This document shows positions 32,487 to 43,281 of a DNA stretch of 64,000 nucleotides, piece after piece. The stretch is taken from NCBI GenBank assembly GCA_036245805.1, contig BTRK01000005.1, positions 17,770,984 through 17,834,983 of the forward strand, given 5' to 3'. The first letter of the stretch is position 1; every line of letters begins with the position of its first letter. Made by a program: the position numbers and the translations under genes. The notes under the pieces were generated by a model, which saw only the letters and a program-made list of their open reading frames with translations, was not told where the DNA came from and made no database searches. The DNA comes from Pristionchus mayeri. Lineage: Eukaryota > Nematoda > Chromadorea > Rhabditida > Neodiplogasteridae.

Positions 32487-34828
32487 ATGCTGAATGTGCT
32501 CCTCATCGGAGACTCGGGAGTGGGCAAAACATGCATTCTGTGAGTGATTTATTGTCTAGATTTCGTAATTCGAGGTTGAAATATGGTATTTCTATCATGT
32601 TACTTCTACATTCGTGAAGTTGTCACATCTTACTAATGCGTAGTAATCAAGCCATTTGCTCCTCTTTCATGAGATGATGTATAGAATAAAAGCACGCACT
32701 CGTCATTCACTTGCTTTCGCAATTTTTTCCACAATGTTTCACTTGCTGTTCATCGGAGATTCCGGAGTGGGGAAAACGTGCATGATGTGAGTTGGTGCCG
32801 ATGGAGACGGGCTTCTTTCGGATAGTTTGTTGAGCTTCAAATTGCTAGAAGAGATATATTGTTTGAATGGGATTGCTAAATTGGATAGTATGTGGAATTC
32901 AGTTTCTTGTCTTATCGTTTCATTGTTGATACTCTTCACTGCAGAAATCGATTCTCGGACGATTCCTTCAGCACTTCGAAAATCGCGACCATTGGTCAGT
33001 TGGTTATACAGTATATAACTTATACAGCCCGGCAGCCGAGATTGCTCAAACGGCATGAATCAATAAGCGTGTGAACGTTCCTTCTTATGCCATATCTACT
33101 TGTTGGGACTGTCTGAGTGCTTTTCGAATTCTACCTATCTCGAACTATTCCTAAAAAATACACAGTTTTGAATTGAAGAGAACAAAAGTAAATATCACTC
33201 AATGTATAGTTATATCCATTTTTGTCAAATGCAGGAATCGACTTCAAAATCAGGACGATTGAGTTGAATGGGAAGAAGGTCAAGCTACAGGTTTGGTGAG
33301 TATTTCTGATTTTTGGATGATGAGAGCTGTTCGCATTGTTGAACCGGATATTGAATATTGTTTTCCATGTTATGATTGTTACTGCCTGCAGGGACACTGC
33401 TGGCCAAGAGCGATTCCATGCCATCACCACCTCCTACTACAGGTATTGATACGGTAGTGTGATCTGTCGCGATGGTGCAAATTTACTCCATGCGAATGAT
33501 CGATGATCGAGTTGGCATGCATTGAAATAAGCCATTAAAATGAGTGAGATTCTCTTCCTATCCTCGACAGTAGTCAGTAGAAACGGTTGCTAAATGCTAT
33601 ATTGTGCATGAGAAATTAGCATTTGATTCAATGCTCTCGTTTTTTTTTCAATTCTGCTCCAAATAGTGAGTAAATGAGAATAATATCAGATGATGAGACG
33701 ATTTGTAATGACTCCAGTTGAGGAAAGCGAACGGGATCGTGCTGGTTTACGATATCACGGACGTCAAGAGCTTCGAGAACATCTCCAGATGGCTGAGGAA
33801 CATCGATGAGGTACGGTAGCAGCAGATTATCGATTTTGAAGTGCTTGATTGTACGGAAATGCTACTGTAAAAGCTGTGAAACACAGGGTACTTGCATTTT
33901 TAAAAAAATTGTGGAAAACATTATTGGAAAATCAGGTATTTTCGAATAATAATAAATTTACTTCCCTATTTCCAGAACGCCTCCGAGGACGTAGTGAAGA
34001 TGCTGATAGGCAACAAGTGCGACATGGCGGATCGACGGGCTGTGAGCAGGGAGAGAGGAGAGAAGGTACGGTAGAAGGGAGAAACGGTAGATTGATCGAA
34101 TGGTGGGAAAGGTGCAGTGCGTCTTAGACGTGTATGATGGACAAAATATTGAATTATTAAAAATTGAAATATTAGGGAAAGAAAAATTCAGTCGCTAGAT
34201 TCTTCTTTGTTTCTTGAATGTGTGGTACTGCCAGGTTATCGTTCAAACAAATCTTTGCTTCTTTCATTATGTAATCATGCATTTTTAGTGCTCTACCTTC
34301 CATCTTTCTTCGATCTTTATATTTCTGCTTTATTGCTGCTTTTCAATGTAGAGTTCTCATTCTTTGTTCCAGATCGCTGCCGACCATTCCATTCGATTCT
34401 TGGAGACATCGGCCAAGGGAAACATCAACATCGACACCGCCTTCTACGAGATAGCAGGAGACATTCTCGAGAGGGTCAGTGGTTATTTCCTGGTCGCTAA
34501 AATTATGACCACTGAATTCATTGATACTCTGTTGTTTCGGAGTTCCTGAAATGGTGGACCAGAGCTTAGAGTTTTTCAATTACTTCTTATTACAAATAAA
34601 TTGCTCTTAGCATAGTAAACGTTCGCTACTGTGTGTATTACATTCAACAATTAAGATATCTAATAATTTATATTTCACATAATATGTTTTTCTCTGAACG
34701 AGTATTTGCAATGGACAAAGTAAACGCGCAACTCTTTTCAGCAGCCCGAGGTGCCCTCTAACGCTCGCCCTTCGGTCGTCAATCCGCAGGCTGGCGGCAT
34801 ATCGTCCGCGTGGGGATGCTGCTCGTAG
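32487..34828 (+). CDS. Tandem Rab10 paralogue with two candidate first exons
   Basis: Seven downstream exons (32945-32994, 33235-33295, 33392-33442, 33723-33810, 33976-34065, 34373-34474, 34742-34828) have exactly the same lengths and phases as those of rab-10. Two first exons of 53 bases, 32487-32539 ([17 protein letters not shown]) and 32734-32786 ([17 protein letters not shown]), can each join them in frame to give 193 residues. Both lack the first eight or so residues of rab-10. All G-motifs remain ([25 protein letters not shown]) and the end GCCS retains two cysteines. Switch I is changed ([10 protein letters not shown] for [10 protein letters not shown]) and RGAMGIM became RKANGIV. The acceptor before the fifth exon, TTGAG, is weak. 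The 3' flanks of both genes share CGTCCGCGTCACTCGCGTGA, so the duplication is direct and fairly recent. Either a diverged functional copy or an early pseudogene. Confidence 0.85.
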
Positions 34829-36600
34829 TCCGCGCGTCCGCGTCACTCGCGTGACATTGCGTGGCCCTCACTGATTCCTTGTACATTGAGATCAAGATAC
34901 ATTCAATGTATTATTTATGTTTTGTTTCGTTGTACATACGAAAATTTTCTAAAGTTTCCTTGTGATATCTCTCAATTTTCCACAATGATTCGATCTGTTT
35001 GATTCTGAGATATAGCTGCACATATCTTCCAATTGCATCGATTCGATAAATACTGGTTAGCCATCTATAGCCCGAAATATTCAGTCACTCGGATCTTCCG
35101 CATTAAAATTACCTATTTTTCATTATCGTGTCGCATGTGATCTTTCCACGCAAAGTGATTCTGGTCCAAGCATAGGTTAAAGTTACCGGACGAGGAAAAA
35201 ATTGACCCCCTATTTTTTGTCCTCCATCGAATAGCCGATGGCTGAATTAGTTCAGAATGAATATAAAAAAATGCTAAAAATCAATAATAGCCTCACGGGA
35301 AAGCCGGAAATGATCAGCGTACTCCCGCGCTTTCTCACTTTTGCATACTCTCTCGTACAAGCGACAAGATCAGGGTCAGATCAGGGTTTCGTCCTCGTCC
35401 GGTAACTTTAATGTGTTAAATTTGGAATGGGGAAACGCGTGATACTGTAATGTCATAGGTCAGATGGCGATAGGCTACAGATGTCTAATGGAAACGGCGC
35501 AAGTGGCCTTTCCCCGTTGTTTCTCTCGATTGCGCGACCAAAGGGAACGGATGTGAATCACTCCTTTCCACTTTTTGCCCCCTCCCCCCTCTCACTAGTA
35601 TACTGAAGGGGCGACGCTGATATGGTCAATGAGAAGGAGGTCTTCCAGGTGGGTCCCTTCCCTGATTAGACAACCAATCAAGAGATTACAGTCAATTACC
35701 ACGTACAAAATAGTCCTCCGAAAGATGGCCATGACATTCCCCAAGTATGATCACATATTTGACCTACACAGCTCCGCGGATTACGGTAGACAGAGCGGGG
35801 ATACGGTAGGTCACAACAACAGTCGAATGAGAAGGGATGTTTAGCCCGAAATAAAGGATGAGGTTCGGGAGCTGGATTACGGTAGAGCCGTAGTGGATAC
35901 TGTAACCAAGCCGCGGAACCGAATTGTGCTTTCGTCTGTCAAACTGATCGCTTTCGCGTTGAGTGCTGTTGCAATTGCGATAATCTTCGAATCGACGTTT
36001 CATATTTGGTGAATTGACCTCTCTTGAGATCGATAAAGTAATCAAAATCATTTCGTGCCCTATTCATTCGTTCTCTTCTCTGTTTAATTTGCGCATCTTC
36101 ATCCTAAGGACGATGCACATCGTTTCTAACCTTTCATTTCTCAGATAATTCGTCGCTACGGTTTCTGCTATTCGACGGATGATAATCTATTTTCCCATGT
36201 TATTCCATGTCGTAAATTGTGACTATATTATTGTTAGTGATAAACGTAGATCAATGTCATATGCATACGATCTTGACCTCAGAATCTTTTGGGAGAGTAT
36301 TGCCTCCTTGTCCCAATCGACCTCTCGACCCTCTTCGATCTGTTATACCATGTTTCCTTTTTGCTTCTCGCTCCAATCATTCGATCTAAGTCTCATCCAT
36401 TCACTCCTCGACATAGTCCTTCCTTTCCCGACCTCTTGCTATTTCCTTCCTTTCCTCTCCTCCTTTCTCTCTTCGTCCTTTACCACCCTCTCGCCGGCGA
36501 TTACTGTTGAATCGAAATTAAAGCAACTGATCAGATCAGGTTGCGTATTTATTTTGAGCATGGTCCTCCCGATTCCTTATTTGCAAGATATCGCGGGCAG
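34829..36600. other. Non-coding interval with one MITE
   Basis: Apart from the MITE at 35181-35407 I see no supported gene. Small open frames around 35630-35850 and 36180-36620 lack motifs. The far end, close to 36600, may include decayed LINE sequence. Confidence 0.5.
35181..35407 (-). mobile_element. MITE copy 2, TTAA-type target site
   Basis: A 227-bp element with inverted ends AGTTACCGGACGAGGA and perfect TTAA flanks at 35177-35180 and 35408-35411. It is the inverted relative of 12012-12228; shared internal stretches include TGACCCCCTATTTTTTGTCC and its partner. No coding potential. Confidence 0.85.
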
Positions 36601-36619
36601 TGACATCGACGGAAGGATT

Positions 36620-38093
36620 GAGTGAAGTGCACATGCCCTCTCCCTCCCCCTGTGCGATATTTTCAATATTAGTATGGAAACCGGCACTGTCCCATCACTA
36701 TGGAAATTCTCACTCATTACCCCAATCCCCAAACCAAACAAGAATCCCCAAGTACCCGACTCTTATCGCCCTATCTCCATACTGTCTCCCGCCTCTAAAA
36801 CAATGGAACGCCTTGTCAAGCATAAGCTTGCCCCTTACCTTTACCGCTCCAATATCATTCCTAATTACCAACATGGTTTTCGATCCGGTGCCTCTGTTCT
36901 TACCAACCTCGTAGACTGTGAAAATGACTGGACCTTCGCTCATTCCCGTAAAGAGCAAACTGATGTTATTTACCTCGACTTCTCTCGTGCATTTGACACC
37001 GTCCCCTTTCCCAAGCTTATCTCTAAATGCTTGCATTATGGTATTAATGGTAACCTTCTAAATTGGATCTCTGATTTTGTAACGGATAGGCACTTCTCCG
37101 TAAGGTTAGGTTCTACCGTATCTAAGTCCTTCCCTGTTCTCTCCGGCGTACCACAAGGATCTGTACTAGGGCCTATTCTATTCTCTCTTTATATCTGATA
37201 TTACATATGTCATTGCTCCCTTCCCCGATGTGTTTGTGAAAGCATATGCAGATGACATTAAGATTTATGTTTCCTATTCCAGTAAAAATAAAGCATCTCG
37301 CACTGCCCAATTACAGTATGCCCTAGATGCTATCTATTCATGGACTGTATCCAATCAATTATCTCTCTCCGAATCTAAATGCACACATCTCCACATAGGT
37401 TCTTCTCTTGCTCCTCATTATCTCATTAATAATGTTATCCTCGAGCAAGTCCCTCAACAACGCGATCTCGGCGTCCAAGTACTGCCCACCCTAAATAACT
37501 CTGCCAGTATTGATGATCGTGTAAAAAAAGCCACCACTGTCATGCATATTATGCTTCGTGCTGTATCCGTTAATGATCCCACTATCCTTATCAAATGCTT
37601 TAAAACATATGTTCTCCCTCACATTGAATTCGCTTGCCCCTTCTGGAACCCTCATATCAAGAAACAGAGTCAGAAGCTTGAGAAAATACAAGAGAAATTC
37701 ACCCGTATTCTATACTATAGATGCTTTCCATCTCCATCATATCCTCTTGGTCTTCCCTCCTACTCTCAACGTCTGTCCTTCCTCGGTCTTCAAGCGCTTT
37801 TTGAGAGGAGAGTCACTTATGATCTAGTCCTGGCCCGTAGGATCATGTATGGAGACACCATACTCGATAGAAGTAAATTTTTCCTGTTTGCTCCCCTAAG
37901 AGAAAGGACCAACAACTTTGGAATATATATCGAGAAAACCAGATCCACACCTCGATATCATTGTTTTTCTCGTAGAGTTGCTAGGATTTTAAACGCTCTC
38001 CCCACCCATGTATTGTCATCCCCCAGCATCCCTGTCTTCAAGAAGAGATTGATAACTCTAGAATTTGATTTTCGGAAATATATTTTCCAATAG
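36620..38093 (+). pseudogene. Second LINE, 5'-truncated reverse transcriptase
   Basis: Only the reverse transcriptase and C-terminal part of ORF2 remain. Motifs in order are LITPIPKPNKNPQ with DSYRPISILS, YQHGFRSGASVL, YLDFSRAFDTV, SGVPQGSVLGPILF and the catalytic AYADDIKIY, then the thumb region (CFKTYVLPHIEFACPFWNP, LEKIQEKFTRILY). The frame shifts between 37190 and 37230, just before the catalytic motif, so the copy is inactive. The C-terminus stops at 38091-38093. It is related to the 1.9-11.3 kb LINE but clearly diverged, so it represents a different lineage of the same CR1/Jockey-like type. Confidence 0.88.
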
Positions 38094-39360
38094 TATTCCC
38101 TCCTTCCACTACCTTACCACATTCCTTCATTCTCACCCCCTCCCCCCTTTAGAGATCCCCTGACGCTGGATCTCGGAGCAGAGTCTACCTGGTCTACCTC
38201 GAGTGCCTCCTCCTCGATAAAACTCCCCATCAGAACAGACGAAGACAGATGAGACCAGCCGATTGGATCTTCGCATTTTACGATTGCACCTCCTTCCCCC
38301 CCATTCCCCCCTTCCTATCGCATTCGACCTCAGTGTGAGGAGAGTCAACTCTCTTGTATCATAACACATAAGTAATTATTCGTCTTTCGTTGCGCCGCCG
38401 AGCGTAGATAAAATATAATATATAAGAGCGGGAGGCTAGCACACGAATGGAGAGGAGGGTGTTTATGGCTAGAGCTGTTTTCCCCGATGCTCGCATTACT
38501 TTGACGGTTTAGTCATTGACTATTTTCCGAATGTGACTAATGCGTTTCGCTGAATCACAACTCATCCTTGGCCACTTTTTGGAGTAAATATTTGACTATC
38601 TATTCGCAAACAGTGGTATTAGAAAATAATTCTGATAGTTTAGAGGCAATCATTCACTGAAAAAGAAACTAATATCATTCTTGATATTCGCATGTGCCTT
38701 CATCGTTCTGGATTTACAAATCGTTCGATCGAACCAGATCAAGTCGCTCGGTGCTGATCGACCGGATATTGACCCCGCAATCGCTTATTCCATCGCTCCA
38801 GATAGTGATTCCTCATAAACTTCTTGAATTCTCCGCCCCTCCCTAAGTAGACCGTCCCTTTCTGGCTCCACCCCTTCATCCCATTCTCCCTTCCCATCCT
38901 AAGATTTCATCATTCATTATTCATGTTCGAGCTTACTAGTTAGTGCATGAACATATTCCATATACAATGTTTATCACAAATTTCAAAGATACTTGAGGTA
39001 TATCACAGATTGGAGCAGTCCATAGCTACGGTAGGTGAAAGTTAGGTCACATCGATCTTTCGGAGTCGAAATTTGCGCCTTCACTTGCTTGCAAAATTCA
39101 AGTGAGGCGCTAAATTTCGATTTGGAAAGGGGAATCGATTGACTTTGGGATAAGTGACGGGCTCACCGGCTAATTGTCGCTGAAGCCAGTCTCCATAGAC
39201 TGAGGGAGAGGGAGAAGAGATGATAAGGATGAGGGATTCCCTTCCTTCTCCTGCCTGTCACACATGAACTACGACACAACGAGGCAGCTCATTGGTACAG
39301 GCAGGAGAAGAAGAGGGGATCAGGGGAGGCGATAAAGGGATACGAAGTCGAATGGTAAGG
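38094..39360. other. Non-coding interval
   Basis: The first 300 bases may be the LINE 3' end (C-rich tracts to about 38320). No gene or structured RNA is apparent in the rest. A 9-11 bp inverted pair around 39020-39130 (AAATTTGCG...) is too short to interpret. Confidence 0.4.
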
Positions 39361-39371
39361 GAAGGAAGTCT

Positions 39372-39451
39372 ACGCCCTCCTTTCATCAGTCAACCCCGTA
39401 TAACTACAAAGAGCTGAGGTATACGGGGAGACTGATGGGAGGAGGGACGCT
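39372..39451. other. Hairpin unit 1
   Basis: The 5' arm CCTCCTTTCATCAGTCAACC followed by CCGTATA pairs with TATACGG, then GGAGACTGATGGGAGGAGG. There are about 30 pairs including two G-U, a small internal asymmetry (AA against A) and a loop of roughly 16 bases. Confidence 0.6.
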
Positions 39452-39562
39452 GACTTTGGAGGGAAGGGAAGGAGTACTAGGGGTCGACGAAGGACGGTGC
39501 GGGGGAAGGGTCAGAGGAGGAGAAAGGTGGGGAAGAATTCGACTGTTGAGGAAAGGAAGCAG

Positions 39563-39641
39563 GCGCCCTCCTTTCATCAGTCAACCCCGTATTACTACAG
39601 AGAGCTGAGGTATACGGGGAGGCTGATGGAAGGAGGGACGC
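39563..39641. other. Hairpin unit 2
   Basis: Same fold as unit 1 with a cleaner base: GCGCCCTCCTTTCATCAGTC pairs with GGCTGATGGAAGGAGGGACGC apart from one bulge. The inner stem CCCCGTAT/ATACGGGG is identical to unit 1. Confidence 0.6.
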
Positions 39642-39664
39642 GTACTAGGTAGGCAAGGAAGCCT

Positions 39665-39741
39665 GCGCCCTCCTTTCACCAGTCTACCTCGTGTAACTAC
39701 AATGAGCTGGTTACACGAGGAGACTGATGGAAGGAGGAACG
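39665..39741. other. Hairpin unit 3 (with compensatory changes)
   Basis: The inner stem is CCTCGTGTAAC paired with GTTACACGAGG, eleven perfect pairs. Relative to units 1 and 2 two base pairs have changed on both sides: C-G to T-A and A-T to G-C. The outer stem CCTCCTTTC/GGAAGGAGG is kept. Confidence 0.65.
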
Positions 39742-40050
39742 CTGACTGGGGAGGGAAGGGAGAGGAAGGAGTACTTGGGGTCGACGAAGGACGGGCGGGA
39801 GACGGAGGAGAGACGAAGGGTGGACTCGTGAACAGGCAAGGGAGAAGACTGAGGGAGACGAGGACTGAGCATGATGAACTGAGGGTGACAATGGGAGAGG
39901 GAGGTGGGAGCGGGATGGAAGAGAGTGAAGGGGAGAGGGAGGAATCGACCCATCGATGGAGTGAGACTGGGGGTAGATCAAGTGAAGGGAAGAGGCAGAG
40001 GGGAGAAAGGTGTGGAAGAATTCGAATTCGACTGGTAAAGGAAGGGAGCC

Positions 40051-40132
40051 TGCGCCCTCCTTTCATCAGTCAACCCCGTCGTACTACAGAGAGCTGAGAT
40101 AGACAGGGTTGACTGATGGAAGGAGGGATGCG
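40051..40132. other. Hairpin unit 4
   Basis: GTCAACCC pairs with GGGTTGAC and GTC with GAC, with a single C/A mismatch between them, so the AA positions that are unpaired in units 1 and 2 are paired here. The outer stem GCGCCCTCCTTTCATCAGTC against GACTGATGGAAGGAGGG is retained. Confidence 0.6.
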
Positions 40133-40836
40133 GACTGGGGAGGGAAGGGAAGGAGTACTAGGGGTCGACGGAGGAGAGACGAAGGATGAACTCGTGAACA
40201 CGCAAGGGAGAAGACTGAAGGAGACGAGGACTGAGAATGATCAACTGAGGGAGAGGGAGATGGGAGCGGGATGGAAGAGAGGGAAGGGGAGAGGAGGGAG
40301 GAATCGACCCATCGATGGAGTGAGACTGGAGGTAGATCAAGTGAAGGGAAGACGAGGCAGAGGGGACGAGGAAGAGACGAGTGATCTACCCTGTGGACAA
40401 ACATCCTTTTTTATCAACTAAGTTCCCTTCTACCGCATCCACCAGACTGCAACGTCTTCAGGAATACATTGCAGATCGAACAACAACACTGTCTGACACA
40501 CTTGTTTTCTCGTAATTTCACAAACTTTATTCGGGAGATTCGGACGCCGAATTGGCAAGTGAGGGTACTCACAGGGGAAGAGAGGGGACTCAATAGGGGG
40601 AGTGGCCTCGGGGGGACATCACTCAACAGCAATTAATGATCAGGGGTCATAGGGGGCAGTCAGTTAGTAATGCTAGATCGTAGAGAGGATGAATGAATGG
40701 CGCGACTGGGGCGTCACTCCGCGGGAGGAAGTGGCGCGAGGTCGCGGACGCTGCCATCGTGCGCAGACTGCTCCGCAGCACACGGAACCTGCAGGTGAAT
40801 ACGGTAAGTACACCGAGGTATGGTAGCCGACTTTTA

Positions 40837-43281
40837 CTACAAGCACGCTTGCACCACCTCGGTCACGTCCTCGCCCAGCTTCTCCGCCTTGCTGTACAAC
40901 ATCGGATTCGCCTGCAATCGATCGATGCTCAAAATGGATTACAGTAGGCCTACCCCTTTTATAGCGCGTATTGAACGCGATATAAAGGAACACGATAGCA
41001 TCGATTAGCGTTTCTTCAGAAAACATTATTTTGGAATCATATTCCTTTCTTTAAAGCACTTTTTTGGTCAGGGAGGAGAAAATGGTGAATGAAAGAATCT
41101 CTTCTTCTGTAGTAGACGAGCAGAAATCGATACCTTGGTTGCTACAGTATCCTACAGTATTCCCTCACTCACCACCCAATCGAGCGGCGACCGCAGGTCC
41201 ACCTTCTCCGTGCCCGCCGCACTCTCTAGCAGGAACCGCAGGTAGTTGTAGTCGGGGCGGTCATAGAATCTGAAAAAATATCGATCGGTTTGTGTTCATG
41301 CGTTGCGGTAGCGGTTGCGCGTCTCCTCTCTCCTCCTTGACCTACCCCGTTCGATCGATCGCAGCCAGCATCGCAGCGAACGCCGGCGGAAGACGCGCGA
41401 AGAACTCACGGTGACCGGCCTGCAAATACTTGAATTTCAAACTTGGCGCGAAGGTCAAACATCGATTTCGCGAAAATCTTCTCACCATTCGAATGTGCTG
41501 CTTGTACTCGAGAATCGTGTCCTTCGGCATGTACGACCAGGGCAGCGCGCCTGCCAATCGATCGATATCCATCGAGTTACAGTAATCCTTTGACGCACCA
41601 ATCACAAACTCGACGATCATGTAGAACCAGGACTCGACGTCGTCTCGAGGAGATTGCTCCTTCCTACAATAGGAGACCGTACCTCTGATTCAATACCGTA
41701 CCACATCCAATTCCCTTTCCTCCCTATTCCATCCTCCTACTCCTCCCACCTGCAGTGCGCTGCGAGACTCGCGTAGGGCATCGTGCCGAGCAGTGGCGCC
41801 GTCGGTCGCTGTGCCCGGTATTTGTTGTCCTTGTTCCTGTAACGAATGAATCGGGTTACGGTAGCCTAGCGCAGAGCCCAGTATCGCTGCTACGGGATAA
41901 CGTAGCCTTAGCAGGGCGCCTCAACTAACAGGAATCGTCGGGCGAATCCAAAGTCGAGCATGTAGACAGTGGAGGCGTCGGCTCCCCGACCCACAGCCAG
42001 ATTCGGCGCCTTCACATCCCTGCAAGAGAATTTGGTATACCGTAACCCAAAATAGTCGCGCCAGGAAGCAGTTGCATTCTTGCACTTGAGTCACTGAAGT
42101 CTACAGTAACGAAAGTGCACCTCAGACGACCGTAATCACCTGCACAGCCATCCGCTAGTGTGGAGATGCTCGAGCGAGTGCAGGGTCTGGTAGCCAATGT
42201 TGAGCGCCGTCGCCAGACTGAATCTGCAAGGGCGACGGTTATCTCCCTTGTAGCCCTCCCCTCTCCACTCCATACATGGGCAGGGATTGCTGCTTATTTT
42301 CTAAATCCGGGAGGGTGCCAAGTAGTTCAGTCATAAAACCGGTAGGGTATACAGAACCTGGTTCCCTAAAGTATGATGGGTACTATCCGAAAACCGGGAG
42401 GGTTTTGCTGCTAGCAGCAATGCAGCCCACGTTTGCTCCACTCACTTTCCTCCCGGCATCACTTTGCGCAGCTTACTCAGATCAGGCCCCACCAGCTGCA
42501 TGACGCAGTACTTGAACGCTGCCGTCCGACCCGACACCACCAGCTCCGGGAAGCCCTTCCTACAGCAGAGGAAATTAGGCCCCGCCCACTCGGCAGATCT
42601 CCACGGCCACTTACTGTCCTTTCAGCTGCGGAAGCACGTGCGCATCCAATTTGAGCACAGGCCTGCAAACAGGAAAATACTGTAAATCAATAAATTGCAG
42701 TACCCCGACCATCCGTAACACTGTCCCGTGACCTCTCCACAAACAAAGAGCGGCTAATGTTTCATCGAATTTCAATTTCACGCTAATTTCTCTATAACCA
42801 TCGGTCATGTTGTTCTGCTCAACAGACGCTTCGCTAATTGCCCATTATACCCCTACCATACCATTTCACCGCAAACCCCTCCTACAGTACTCCCACCATC
42901 CCCTTCCTTCCCTCCCTCTTACCGTACCTCTGCACTCCGACGACTCTCTCCACCTTCATCGCGTACTTCTTGCTGGGAGAGGCGCACTCCGCGATCACGA
43001 ACACATCCGAGAAGGGACCAGAGTAGATGCACTTCTCCACCTGCACATCGATACATTCCTGGCACCGTTCCAAGACCGTTTCTTGGCTCCTTGCCAATCT
43101 CACCTTCCACTGATGCACGCCGTGTCGCAGGATCTGGTCGACCTGCAGAAACATGATGAGGAAGGATTAGAGATCAAACTGCAAACTCCGGGGATCAGAG
43201 ATCAAAGCTAACCTTGGGGAAGGGCACTTCGACTGCTTCATTGGTTGTGTCGGGTAGCTGCGGGTGTACAACTGCAGTCAT
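40837..43281 (-). CDS. TTBK-like protein kinase of the casein kinase 1 superfamily
   Basis: Thirteen minus-strand exons (43213-43281, 43104-43142, 42928-43040, 42615-42662, 42446-42559, 42140-42223, 41930-42019, 41750-41836, 41599-41663, 41486-41550, 41346-41419, 41173-41269, 40837-40911) join in frame to 339 residues, essentially a bare kinase domain. The ATP-binding lysine is in KKYAMKVE, the catalytic loop is CRDVKAPNLAVG (C in place of H of HRD), the magnesium motif is LDFGFARRF, and GTMPYASLAAH with DDVESWFYMIVE is the CK1/TTBK substitute for the APE region. The glycine loop (YSGPFSDVF) is degenerate. Nematodes have a large, mostly sperm-expressed expansion of this group, and such a role is likely here by family only. 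Substrate unknown. Confidence 0.93.

Larger units (their letters stand above)
39361..40392. repeat. Purine-rich tandem block with four hairpin units
   Basis: Related segments follow each other: the hairpin, then GAGGGAAGGGAAGGAGTACT and GGGGTCGACGAAGGACGG, then in two cases a longer tail with ATCGACCCATCGATGG. Units start near 39361, 39553, 39661 and 40041 and differ in length because inner parts are lost in some. The plus strand is very poor in C and T outside the hairpins, which keeps many spurious frames open on both strands. No protein is supported. Confidence 0.8.

Noticed and set aside
35629..36051. Small open frames between the MITE and the second LINE as a possible gene
   Set aside because: No family motif and no set of in-phase exons could be assembled.
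39581..40421. Long open frames on both strands of the purine-rich block, giving Ser/Pro/Leu- or Gly/Glu/Arg-rich proteins
   Set aside because: They follow from the base composition and tandem repetition; no motif, splice pattern or start context supports a gene.
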